From NCBI RefSeq assembly GCF_021044935.1, contig NZ_JAJNMP010000002.1, positions 1,054,001 through 1,118,000 of the forward strand: 64,000 nt of DNA, written 5' to 3'. How positions within the stretch are numbered: the stretch's first letter is position 1; every line of letters begins with the position of its first letter. Of the stretch, positions 8,199 to 16,049 are shown in pieces. Below the pieces are notes generated by a model, which saw nothing but the letters and a program-made list of their open reading frames with translations, had not been told where the DNA came from and did not search any database. This stretch comes from Agromyces cavernae (GTDB taxonomy: Bacteria > Actinomycetota > Actinomycetes > Actinomycetales > Microbacteriaceae). The position numbers and the translations under genes are program-made.

Positions 8199-9662
8199 TC
8201 AGACCTCTGCGAATGCGTCGGCGGCGCGCCCCACAGCCGCGACGACGGTCGCGTCGTCGAGCAGCTCGGGATCGACGAGCCGCAGCAGCTCGACCACGGC
8301 GCGCTCCCCCGACTCCGACGCGGCTCGAGCGAGCGCATCGCCGGCGCGGTCGGCCGGGAGTCGTCCGTCTCGGGCCGCGGCCACCCATGCGCCGAGCACG
8401 AGCACCGATGCCTCGCCTCCGCGGCCGGCCGCACGCTCGGCGCGCAGCACCGGAGCGACGCGGACGCGAAGCTTCGTCGTTCCGTCCTGGCCGATCTGGC
8501 GGAGCAGGTGTTGAATGCGGGCATTGTCGAACCGATCGAGCAACGCGGCACGGTAGTCGTCGAGGTCGAGGCCCTCGGACGGCAGGTTCCGCACCGCCTC
8601 GTCCCAGAACTGCTCGACCCAAGAGCGCACCTCGGCGTCGCCGACGGCTTCGGCGACGGTGCGGTGCCCGCGGGCCGCACCCGCGTACGCGAGCAGCGTG
8701 TGCGAACCGTTGAGCAGCCACAGCTTGCGACGCTCGAACGGGTCGATGTCGTCGACGAACCGAGCCCCGGCCTTCTCCCAGGCGGGGCGCCCGGCGCGGA
8801 ACTCGCCGCTCAGCACCCAGTCGTGGAAGGGCTCGGTGACGACCGGCGAGCGATCGCGCCAGCCCGTGGCCGCGGTCACTGCAGCGACATCCGCCGGCGT
8901 CGTCTTCGGCGTGATGCGGTCGATCGAGGTCGACACGAACGTCACGTGCTCGGCGAGGTGCTCGCGGGCGGCCGTCGCCGCGGCGAGTTCGGCGAGCTCG
9001 AACAGGCTCGACCTCGTGAGCTCGCCGTTCTCGGGGAGGTTGTCGCACGAGACGATCGCAAGCGCTCCGGCGCCCGCCCGACGACGCGCCTCGACGCCGG
9101 TGAGCAGGCGGGCGAGCGCGGTGCGGGGCGCATCGGCGAGGTCGAACGTCACGGCGCCGAGGTTGCGACGCAACCACGCGACATCGGCGTCGACCGCCGG
9201 GTTCGCGAGGTCGGGTCGCCCGTCGGCGTCGAGCGCGTATCCGGCCTCGGTGACCGTCAGTGTCACGAGGGCGGTCGCCGGCGCCGACACGTGCTCGACG
9301 AGCCGGTCGACGCGGGCTCCGTCGACCGCCTCGGAGATGCTGTCGACCACCGTGACCGAATCGCCGTCGACCGAACGCTCGAGCAGCGCGTAGAGCCCGT
9401 CCTGCGCGGCGATCTCCTCGGCGGCCTGCGGGCTTCGGCCCGTGAAGGCCGCGATGCCCCACTCGTTGGCCTCGTCGGCCACGTCGGTGTACCACGCCTG
9501 GTGTGCACGGTGGAAGGCGCCGAGCCCGAGGTGCGCGATGCGCACGGGCGCCGGCTCGGACGCGTTCCCGGTGCGTGCGGCGAGGTTGCGACGGTTCAGG
9601 TCGAGGCCGTCGGCAGCGGCGGACGCGCCTGCCGCCGGTTCGGTCGTGGACGTGTCGCTCAC
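8199..9662 (-). CDS. uxuB: Fructuronate reductase / mannitol dehydrogenase family (UxuB)
   Basis: Reduces D-fructuronate to D-mannonate with NADH. The 487-residue protein is a polyol-specific long-chain dehydrogenase: Rossmann part IAHLGLGAFHRAHQAWY, then TSIDRITPKTTP, VVTEPFHDWVL and the catalytic KLWLLNGSHTLLAY block, which carries the family pattern K-x4-N-x2-H. The GTG start overlaps the uxaC stop as GTGA. Tagaturonate reductase or mannitol dehydrogenase are the alternatives; the uxaC and manD neighbours favour fructuronate reductase. Confidence 0.92.
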   Translation of the reverse strand: MSDTSTTEPAAGASAAADGLDLNRRNLAARTGNASEPAPVRIAHLGLGAFHRAHQAWYTDVADEANEWGIAAFTGRSPQAAEEIAAQDGLYALLERSVDGDSVTVVDSISEAVDGARVDRLVEHVSAPATALVTLTVTEAGYALDADGRPDLANPAVDADVAWLRRNLGAVTFDLADAPRTALARLLTGVEARRRAGAGALAIVSCDNLPENGELTRSSLFELAELAAATAAREHLAEHVTFVSTSIDRITPKTTPADVAAVTAATGWRDRSPVVTEPFHDWVLSGEFRAGRPAWEKAGARFVDDIDPFERRKLWLLNGSHTLLAYAGAARGHRTVAEAVGDAEVRSWVEQFWDEAVRNLPSEGLDLDDYRAALLDRFDNARIQHLLRQIGQDGTTKLRVRVAPVLRAERAAGRGGEASVLVLGAWVAAARDGRLPADRAGDALARAASESGERAVVELLRLVDPELLDDATVVAAVGRAADAFAEV

Positions 9663-11074
9663 AGCTTGAACACCTTCCGGGGAATCGCGTCGACCAGGTC
9701 GAGGGCGATGCGCTCGGCCGCGCCGAGCGAGACGCGGCCCTCGCGCACGAGGCGTGCGAGGAACGCCGAGTCGAGGCGGCGGGCCATGTCGTGACGCGCC
9801 GGGATCGAGAGGAAGGCGCGGGTGTCGTCGATGAAGCCCGAGCCGCGATAGAACCCTGCCGTCTCGGTGACGGCCGCACGGAAGCGCAGGATCGCGTCGG
9901 GTGCGTCGAGGAACCACCACGGCGCCCCGATGAACACGCTCGGGTAGAACCCCGCGAGCGGCGCGACCTCGCGCGAGTAGATGGTCTCGTCGATGCCGAA
10001 CAGCACGAGGTGCAGGCCGGGCTCGAGCCCGTGCTTCTCGAGCAGGGGGCGCACGTTCGCGGTATAGGTCGTCGTCACCGGGATGTCGTGGCCGGTGTCG
10101 GGCCCGAGCCGCTCGAACGTCGAGCTCGAGTGATTGCGGAACACACCCGGATGCACGGTCATGACGAGTCCGTCGCGCGCGCTCATGCCCGCCATGCGCA
10201 GCAGCATGTTGCCGCTGAACTCGCGGGCACCCGCAGCGTCGAGATCACCGGCGACGGCACGCCGGAAGAGCGCGGATGCCTCGTCGTCGGTCAGGTCGAC
10301 GGTGTACGGCTCGCCCACCCCGTGGTCGGCGGAGACGGCGCCGTGCGCGATGAAGTACGCCCGACGCGACTCGAGGGCCGCCAGGTAGCCGCCGAAGTCG
10401 TCGGGTGCGGTGCCGTTCGTCTCGGTGAGCCGCTCGATGCGCTCGGTGAAGCCGGGCGCGGTCGGGTCGAGGTAGGCGTCGGGCCGGAACGTGGGGAGCA
10501 CGCGGCCCGCGAACGACGGGTCGGCGGCGAGCGCCGAGTGCGCCGCAAGGTCGTCCAGCGGGTCGTCGGTCGTGGCGAGCACCTCGATGCCGAAGCGCTC
10601 GAACAGGGCGCGCGGGCGGTACGCGGGTTCGCCGAGGCGGGCGGTGATCCGTTCGTAGACGTCGTCCGCCGTCTCGGCCGAGGGCTCGACCTCGATCTCG
10701 AAGAGCGTCGAGAGCTCGTGAGTCAGCCAATAGCCCGAGGCGGTGCCGGCGTAGAGGTGCCAATGGCTCGCGAACATGCGCCAGGTCTCGCGTGGGTCGG
10801 CGGGCCCGCTGCGGCCCACGCCGAGCGTTGCGAGATCGACGCCGGCCGCGTGCAGCAGGCGCGTGACGTAGTGGTCGTACGTGATGAACAGGTCGGCCGG
10901 GTCGGAGAACGGCTCGTCATCGAGGAGCAGCGACGGGGCGACGTGGCCGTGCGGGGAGATGATCGGCAAGTGCGCCACCGATTCGTACAGGCCCCTCGCG
11001 ATGTCGCGGGTGGCCGGATCGGTCGGGAACAGCCGGTCGGGATCGAGATGCAGCTTCGTTGACACAACCCCCAT
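9659..11074 (-). CDS. uxaC: Glucuronate (uronate) isomerase
   Basis: Converts glucuronate to fructuronate (and galacturonate to tagaturonate). The 471-residue protein shows the family blocks LPIISPHGHVAP with the HxH metal motif, YDHYVTRLLHAAGVD, HWHLYAGTASGYWL, VLATTDDPLDDL and the C-terminal FIDDTRAFLSIPARHDMARR. The chosen ATG gives MGVVSTKLHLDPDR. An ATG nine codons upstream exists but would lie inside the operator, and no good ribosome binding site supports either, so the start is uncertain. uxaC and uxuB form a two-gene operon. Confidence 0.95.
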   Translation of the reverse strand: MGVVSTKLHLDPDRLFPTDPATRDIARGLYESVAHLPIISPHGHVAPSLLLDDEPFSDPADLFITYDHYVTRLLHAAGVDLATLGVGRSGPADPRETWRMFASHWHLYAGTASGYWLTHELSTLFEIEVEPSAETADDVYERITARLGEPAYRPRALFERFGIEVLATTDDPLDDLAAHSALAADPSFAGRVLPTFRPDAYLDPTAPGFTERIERLTETNGTAPDDFGGYLAALESRRAYFIAHGAVSADHGVGEPYTVDLTDDEASALFRRAVAGDLDAAGAREFSGNMLLRMAGMSARDGLVMTVHPGVFRNHSSSTFERLGPDTGHDIPVTTTYTANVRPLLEKHGLEPGLHLVLFGIDETIYSREVAPLAGFYPSVFIGAPWWFLDAPDAILRFRAAVTETAGFYRGSGFIDDTRAFLSIPARHDMARRLDSAFLARLVREGRVSLGAAERIALDLVDAIPRKVFKL

Positions 11075-11095
11075 GATGGTCTGGCATCCGAAACA

Positions 11096-11111
11096 TGTCA
11101 ACCGGTTGCCA
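11096..11111. promoter_or_regulatory. LacI-type operator in front of uxaC
   Basis: TGTCAACCGGTTGCCA is a palindrome with the central ACCGGT and one mismatched pair, the same consensus as the sites before uidA and near 13.4 kb. It sits about 22 bases upstream of the uxaC start, where bound repressor would block transcription. Confidence 0.85.
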
Positions 11112-11130
11112 AATGATGCCGTGGGCGTCG

Positions 11131-11179
11131 GATGCCGGGTCGACTGGGCGAACGGGATGCCGGGTCGACTGCGCGACGG
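11131..11179. repeat. Two-copy 25-base tandem repeat
   Basis: GATGCCGGGTCGACTGGGCG at 11131 is followed 25 bases later by GATGCCGGGTCGACTGCGCG, with further degenerate GACGGGA(A/C)GCCCGCGCCA units to about 11215. The stretch lies between the lacI stop codon and the uxaC operator and may include transcript-end structure (GCCGGCAAGCCGGC, then GGCGCCGGCG). Confidence 0.7.
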
Positions 11180-11233
11180 GAAGCCCGCGCCACCGCGACG
11201 GGACGCCCGCGCCAGCGCGCCGGCAAGCCGGCG

Positions 11234-12295
11234 TCAGGCGCCGGCGTCGGCCAGCGGATGCCCGGTGGAACCGCGCACGACGAGCTCGGTCGGCAGGAGC
11301 GACTCCACATTCACCCGACGACCGTCGGGCTGCGGCGAGACCCGGCTGAGCAGGTGTCGCACGGCGCGCTCCCCCGCCTCGGTGAGCGGTGTGCGCACGG
11401 TCGTGAGCGCCGGCGAGGTGAAGTCGCTCCCGAAGATGTCGTCGAAGCCGGCGATGCTGAGCTGCGACGGCACGGCGATGCCGCGCTCGAGCGCGACCCG
11501 GAGCAGCCCGATCGCCATGAGGTCGTTGAACGCCACGACCGCGGTCACGCCCGAGGCGATGACCCGCGAGATCGCGGCGGTTCCGCCGTCGAGCGTCGGA
11601 ACACCGGGCCCGATCTCGACGATCGTCATGCCGCGTTCCGGTGCCGCGGCGAGCAGCGCCTCCCAGCGTCGGCGGCTCACCCATGAGGTCTCGGGACCCG
11701 ACACGAATGCGATCGAGCGATGCCCGAGTTCGGCGAGATGCGCCACGAGCTGGCCGACGCCGCGCTCGACGTCGGGCAGGATCCCGGTCACGCCTTCGAG
11801 CGCGCGGTTGATCACCACCACCGGCTTGCGTGCGGCGATCTGCTTGATCTGCGCGTCGGCGAGACGGCTCGTGGCGAGCACGAGACCGTCGACCGATGGC
11901 ATCACCCGTTCGATCGCGGTGGCTTCACGCTCACCCGACTCCTGCGACTCGGCCACTACGAGGGTGTAGCCGGCGTCGGCCGCGGCACGCTCGGCCCCGC
12001 GGACGATGCCGAAGATCACCGGGTTGGTGATGTCGGCGACGATGAGACCCAGCGTGTTGGTGCGGCCGGTCGGGAGTGCCCTGGCGATCGGGTTCACCCG
12101 GTAGTTGAGCTCCTTCGCCGCCGCCTGGATGCGCTCCTCCGTCTTGACGTTGATGCGGCCGGGTTGGCTGAGGGCCCGCGACACCGTCGACGGATTCACC
12201 CCCGCGAGCTTCGCGATGTCGTAGATCGTGGGCGCCGAGCCGCCACGGGAGCGCTTCGATTGGCGGGGCATCCCCTCGGATTGCTGGTCACTCAT
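11234..12295 (-). CDS. LacI-family transcriptional repressor of hexuronate genes
   Basis: A 353-residue regulator. The N-terminal helix-turn-helix and hinge are textbook LacI: TIYDIAKLAGVNPSTVSRAL at about 23-42, then ERIQAAAKELNYRVNPIARAL. The periplasmic-binding-like domain follows (LGLIVADITNPVIFGIVRG, AVVAFNDLMAIGLLRVALERG, LSIAGFDDIFGSDFTSPALTTV). It lies between uxaC and the TIM-barrel gene. Four palindromes of one consensus occur only in the promoters around it, which makes it the likely repressor of the glucuronate genes, released by a hexuronate. The effector is not shown by sequence. Confidence 0.93.
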   Translation of the reverse strand: MSDQQSEGMPRQSKRSRGGSAPTIYDIAKLAGVNPSTVSRALSQPGRINVKTEERIQAAAKELNYRVNPIARALPTGRTNTLGLIVADITNPVIFGIVRGAERAAADAGYTLVVAESQESGEREATAIERVMPSVDGLVLATSRLADAQIKQIAARKPVVVINRALEGVTGILPDVERGVGQLVAHLAELGHRSIAFVSGPETSWVSRRRWEALLAAAPERGMTIVEIGPGVPTLDGGTAAISRVIASGVTAVVAFNDLMAIGLLRVALERGIAVPSQLSIAGFDDIFGSDFTSPALTTVRTPLTEAGERAVRHLLSRVSPQPDGRRVNVESLLPTELVVRGSTGHPLADAGA

Positions 12296-12434
12296 CTCGG
12301 CTCACCTCCTCGGCGTACGCGGCCGCCCACCACCACGGTAGCGTGCGACCAACCCGCAGTATCCGCGTGCCACGAAGTTGTCGCACGACGTCTTCAGCGA
12401 AGCCGGTGTTGCGGCGTTCCGGTCGATCCGGTGG

Positions 12435-13286
12435 TCACTTGGTCGTGACGCCGATCTGCGAGATGAGGCCCGCGAAGGCGCGGGCCGCGTCGCCGAATGC
12501 GGCCGGGCCCGAGAACCCTCCGAGTTCGTGCGCGGCCGCGAGGTGCGGCTCGAGGGAGGCGAAGCCGGTGTAGCCGTCGTCGCGCAATGCGGTGAGCGTG
12601 GCGAGCACCTGGCCGTCGCCGTGTCCGGCGGGGACGACCTCACCGGTCGCGGCGACCGCGTCCTTGACCTGCAGGTAGTCGAGGTGCGGCCGCAACATGG
12701 CGTAACCGTCGTCGTGCGGGTTGGCGATGCCCACCTGCACGAAGTTCGCGCTGTCCCATGCGAGGCGCAGGGCCGACGAGCCGACCGACTCGACGAGGTC
12801 GAGCACCCGGTCGGGGGTATCGCCGTAGATGTCCTTCTCGTTCTCGTGCAGCAGCGTCACCCCGGCGCGCTCGGCTTCGTCGGCGAGCAGGCGCATGCGG
12901 AGAAGCACGTCGTCGCGGATGCTCTCGACCGTGACGCCCTCGCCGCGGAAGAACGAGAAGATGCGGATGTTCGGGGTGCCGAGTGCGTCGGCGACGCGGA
13001 TGACGCGACGAAGGCGTGCGACTTCGAGGTCGGCATCGAGCGACACGTCGACCTTGCCGATGGGCGACGCGACGGCCGACGCCGGCATCTCATGTTCGCG
13101 AAGGAGTGAGCCGAGCGAAGCGACCTGCTCGTCGTCGAGGTCGACGACGTTCACGCCCCACGCGCTGCGGACTTCGATGTGGCGAGCGCCGAGCGCCTTG
13201 AGCACGGCGATCTGCAGGCGAGGATCGGGGTCGATCTCGTCGCCGAAGCCCGAAAGGTCCCAGGCCACCGGTTGAGTTGACGTCAC
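12435..13286 (-). CDS. TIM-barrel sugar (phosphate) isomerase/epimerase
   Basis: A 283-residue protein of the xylose-isomerase-like TIM-barrel superfamily (IolE/hydroxypyruvate isomerase/tagatose epimerase group). Visible blocks: DLSGFGDEIDPDPRLQIAVL, HIEVRSAWGVNV, then TLLHENEKDIYGDTP with a putative metal glutamate, LRLAWDSANFVQVG, LDYLQVKDAVAATGEVVPAGHGDG and FASLEPHL. The GTG start giving VTSTQPVAW is preferred because GGAG lies eight bases upstream; a GTG five codons earlier lacks one. It is transcribed away from gnd, with two LacI operators between. It probably converts a keto-acid or sugar in the same catabolic regulon; the substrate is unknown. Confidence 0.8.
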   Translation of the reverse strand: MTSTQPVAWDLSGFGDEIDPDPRLQIAVLKALGARHIEVRSAWGVNVVDLDDEQVASLGSLLREHEMPASAVASPIGKVDVSLDADLEVARLRRVIRVADALGTPNIRIFSFFRGEGVTVESIRDDVLLRMRLLADEAERAGVTLLHENEKDIYGDTPDRVLDLVESVGSSALRLAWDSANFVQVGIANPHDDGYAMLRPHLDYLQVKDAVAATGEVVPAGHGDGQVLATLTALRDDGYTGFASLEPHLAAAHELGGFSGPAAFGDAARAFAGLISQIGVTTK

Positions 13287-13384
13287 GATGATGCACTCCA
13301 CTTCTCAGGTGTCACTTCGTCGGGAACCCCGGGTGGTTCGCTCGTGAGGTTCGTGCACATGGTAGGCAAAGATCGAAGCCATCA

Positions 13385-13396
13385 GCAACCGATTGC
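13385..13396. promoter_or_regulatory. LacI-type operator, TIM-barrel gene promoter
   Basis: GCAACCGATTGC matches the core of the uidA operator exactly, including the central mismatched C/A pair. It lies about 100 bases upstream of the TIM-barrel start. Confidence 0.75.
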
Positions 13397-13438
13397 CACA
13401 ATTGCAGTTCATGACGCATTCGGCTTGAACTGACAGGC

Positions 13439-13452
13439 GACAACCGGTTGTC
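13439..13452. promoter_or_regulatory. LacI-type operator, second site in the gnd divergent region
   Basis: GACAACCGGTTGTC is a perfect 14-base palindrome with the same ACCGGT centre as the uxaC operator. It is the most symmetric of the four sites. Confidence 0.8.
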
Positions 13453-13627
13453 ACGACGGGGTGCCCTGTGAACACAGGGCCGAGAGCGATCTCACGTCGC
13501 GGGCGTGACCCCCGCCCGCGTGGCCCGAGATCGCGGCCGCTCGACGGCCTCACTGCAACGACGCGCAACGGTGAGCCTCGCTCACAGTACGCTGGTGTCG
13601 ATCCCAGAATTCACGAGGAGAGTGTTC

Positions 13628-15088
13628 GTGCCCGCAACAGCATCTGCAAACATCGGCGTCGTCGGCCTCGCGGTCATGGGGTCCAACCTCGCGCGCAACC
13701 TCGCCAGCCGCGAAGGCAACACCGTCGCCGTGTTCAACCGCTCCCCCGAGCGCACGCGCACGCTCGTCTCCGAGCACCCCGAAGCCGGCTTCGTCGCCTC
13801 CGAGAGCTACGACGACTTCGTCGCCTCCCTCGCCAAGCCCCGCACGGCGATCATCATGGTGCAGGCCGGCAAGGGCACCGACGCGGTCATCTCCGAGCTC
13901 GCCTCCCGCTTCGAGCCGGGCGACATCATCGTCGACGGCGGCAACGCGAACTTCCACGACACGATCCGCCGCGAGGCCGAGATCAGCCCCACGGGCATCC
14001 ACTTCGTCGGCACCGGCATCTCGGGCGGCGAAGAAGGCGCACTCAACGGACCCTCGATCATGCCGGGCGGCTCGGCCGAGTCCTACGAGACCCTCGGCCC
14101 GATCCTCGCCTCGATCGCCGCGGTCGCCGAGGGCGAGCCGTGCGTCACCCACGTCGGCACCGACGGCGCCGGCCACTTCGTGAAGATGGTGCACAACGGC
14201 ATCGAGTACGCCGACATGCAACTCATCGCCGAGGCCTACGACCTCATCCGCCAGGGCACCGGCAAGAGCCCCGCCGAGATCGCCGACATCTTCGCCGAGT
14301 GGAACACCGGTGAGCTCGAGAGCTACCTCATCGAGATCACCGCCGAGGTGCTGCGCCAGATGGACGCATCGACCGGTCAGCCCCTCGTCGACGTCATCCT
14401 CGACGAGGCGGGCGCCAAGGGCACCGGCGCCTGGACCGTGCAGAACGCACTCGACCTCGGCGTGCCGACCTCGGGCATCGCCGAGGCCGTGTTCGCCCGC
14501 AGCCTCTCCTCGAAGCGCGCGCAGCGTGAGGCATCCGCCGACCTTCCCGGCCCCTCGGGCGAGTGGACGGTCGCCGACGCCGATGTCGATGCCTTCGTCG
14601 AAGACGTGCGGCGCGCGCTGTACGCGTCGAAGATCATCGCCTACTCGCAGGGCTTCGACGAGATCATCGCGGGCGCCGAGCAGTTCGGCTGGGACGTCAA
14701 GAAGGGCGACATCGCCAAGATCTGGCGGGCCGGCTGCATCATCCGCGCACGCTTCCTGAACCGCATCGCCGAGGCGTACGCCGACGACCCCGCGCTCGTC
14801 GCGCTCGTCGTCGCCCCGTACTTCCGCGACGCCGTCGCCGGCGCGCAGGAGTCGTGGCGCCGCGTCGTCGCGATCTCCGCGCAGGCCGGCATCCCGACCC
14901 CCGCGTTCTCCTCCTCGCTCGCGTACTACGACGGCCTGCGCGCGCCGCGCCTGCCCGCCGCGCTCGTGCAGGGCCAGCGCGACTTCTTCGGTGCGCACAC
15001 CTACAAGCGCGTCGACAAGCCCGGCGTGTTCCACACGCTGTGGTCGGGCGACCGTTCCGAGATCGAGACGACGCCGTCCTCGCACTGA
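13628..15088 (+). CDS. gnd: 6-phosphogluconate dehydrogenase, decarboxylating
   Basis: Oxidises 6-phosphogluconate to ribulose 5-phosphate, CO2 and NADPH in the pentose phosphate pathway. The 486-residue protein has the dinucleotide motif GVVGLAVMG at about 10-18, the NRSPERT cofactor loop, VDGGNANFHDT, GTGISGGEEGALNGPS, and the catalytic lysine/asparagine block HFVKMVHNGIEYADMQ. The GTG is chosen because GAGGAG ends seven bases before it. It uses the product of GntK and may share LacI control through the operators upstream. Confidence 0.96.
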   Translation: MPATASANIGVVGLAVMGSNLARNLASREGNTVAVFNRSPERTRTLVSEHPEAGFVASESYDDFVASLAKPRTAIIMVQAGKGTDAVISELASRFEPGDIIVDGGNANFHDTIRREAEISPTGIHFVGTGISGGEEGALNGPSIMPGGSAESYETLGPILASIAAVAEGEPCVTHVGTDGAGHFVKMVHNGIEYADMQLIAEAYDLIRQGTGKSPAEIADIFAEWNTGELESYLIEITAEVLRQMDASTGQPLVDVILDEAGAKGTGAWTVQNALDLGVPTSGIAEAVFARSLSSKRAQREASADLPGPSGEWTVADADVDAFVEDVRRALYASKIIAYSQGFDEIIAGAEQFGWDVKKGDIAKIWRAGCIIRARFLNRIAEAYADDPALVALVVAPYFRDAVAGAQESWRRVVAISAQAGIPTPAFSSSLAYYDGLRAPRLPAALVQGQRDFFGAHTYKRVDKPGVFHTLWSGDRSEIETTPSSH

Positions 15089-15113
15089 GGCGACGACGGC
15101 ACCAGAGTCCGCG

Positions 15114-15476
15114 ATGAGCGAACTGCAGCGCGGCCTCGACGACGAACCGCACGACGACCGACCGGTCTACGGTGAGCGGCGACGTCGGGTGCTGCGCATC
15201 GCGGTCCTCATCGCGCTCGGTGCGCTCGTGCTGCCGCTCATGCTCTCGGCCTACGGCGTCGCCCGGTCGGCGGCCGATCGCGCCTGTGCGGTCTACGTCG
15301 ACCGGTTCGATACCGACGCCGCCGGGTTCCGGGTCTCATTCGAGCTCTTCGGCGACGGCGGTCCCGGCTGGGAGTGCTCGGCGGTGTCGGCGAGCGGCGT
15401 CGCGACACCGCTTGCGAATCTCGGCGTCCTGCCGGCCGCCCCGCGCCCGATCTCGCCAGCGGAACGCGGAACCTGA
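15114..15476 (+). CDS. Small single-span membrane protein of unknown function
   Basis: A 120-residue protein I do not recognise. An acidic and arginine-rich N-terminus (about 30 residues) is followed by one strongly hydrophobic segment, VLRIAVLIALGALVLPLMLSA, and an outside part with two cysteines (DRACAVYV and GWECSAV) that could form a disulphide. It starts 25 bases after gnd on the same strand and is probably cotranscribed. Confidence 0.6.
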   Translation: MSELQRGLDDEPHDDRPVYGERRRRVLRIAVLIALGALVLPLMLSAYGVARSAADRACAVYVDRFDTDAAGFRVSFELFGDGGPGWECSAVSASGVATPLANLGVLPAAPRPISPAERGT

Positions 15477-15552
15477 GCCCGGGTCATCCGCAGCCCGAGC
15501 CATCCGCCGCTCCGGGTCATCCACAGTCCTGGGTATCGGTCGCCGGGCGCCG

Positions 15553-16047
15553 TCACGCCTCGGGCAGGAACACCCGCTTGTACGTGCGCCCATCGGGCAG
15601 CTCGACGGTTCGCGCCTCGAGCAGGCCCCGGTTGACGCGCTGGTAGATCGCCTGCGGCGTGACACCGAGCCGCCGCGCCGCCTCTGCGACCGACAGGCCG
15701 GGCAGGTCGGTGGGCACGCTCGACGGACGATCGCGCTTGCGCTTGCGACTGGCCTCCTGCCGCGCCGCGATGGCCTCGTCGTCGCCCGACCACCGGTACT
15801 TCGCGGCCGACGGACTGAGTCCCGCCGCTTCGGCGACGTCGTCCCAGCTCGCGCCGGCGTCGACGGCTTCGCGAACGGTCGCGAGCAACGCCGGGTCGGC
15901 TTCGAGGGCGGCGATCAGCGAGCGGATGCCCCGGAGCCGGTCGAGCGGCGTCGTGTCGGCCGCCCCGGGCACATCGGCGCCGTGCAGCGCGTCGAGCACC
16001 ACGAGTTCGGCGAGCGCCCGCGCCGCATCGACCGAGAGGAATCCCAT
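15553..16047 (-). CDS. Helix-turn-helix DNA-binding protein
   Basis: A 164-residue soluble protein with two helix-turn-helix-like segments: SWDDVAEAAGLSPSAAKYRW near residues 68-87, and LSVAEAARRLGVTPQAIYQRV near 118-138, the latter resembling MerR/excisionase-type DNA binding and followed by a beta wing (ARTVELPDGRTYKRVFLP). It begins right after the acyl-CoA ligase gene; an alternative GTG overlaps that gene's stop codon, so coupling is likely. The target is unknown. Confidence 0.7.
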   Translation of the reverse strand: MGFLSVDAARALAELVVLDALHGADVPGAADTTPLDRLRGIRSLIAALEADPALLATVREAVDAGASWDDVAEAAGLSPSAAKYRWSGDDEAIAARQEASRKRKRDRPSSVPTDLPGLSVAEAARRLGVTPQAIYQRVNRGLLEARTVELPDGRTYKRVFLPEA

Positions 16048-16049
16048 GC

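Larger units (their letters stand above)
13287..13627. promoter_or_regulatory. Divergent control region between the TIM-barrel gene and gnd
   Basis: No gene is seen here. It holds two LacI-type palindromes (given separately) spaced about 55 bases apart, which could allow looping, and the GAGGAG ribosome binding site of gnd at 13615-13620. The promoters of both flanking genes must lie in it. Confidence 0.6.
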
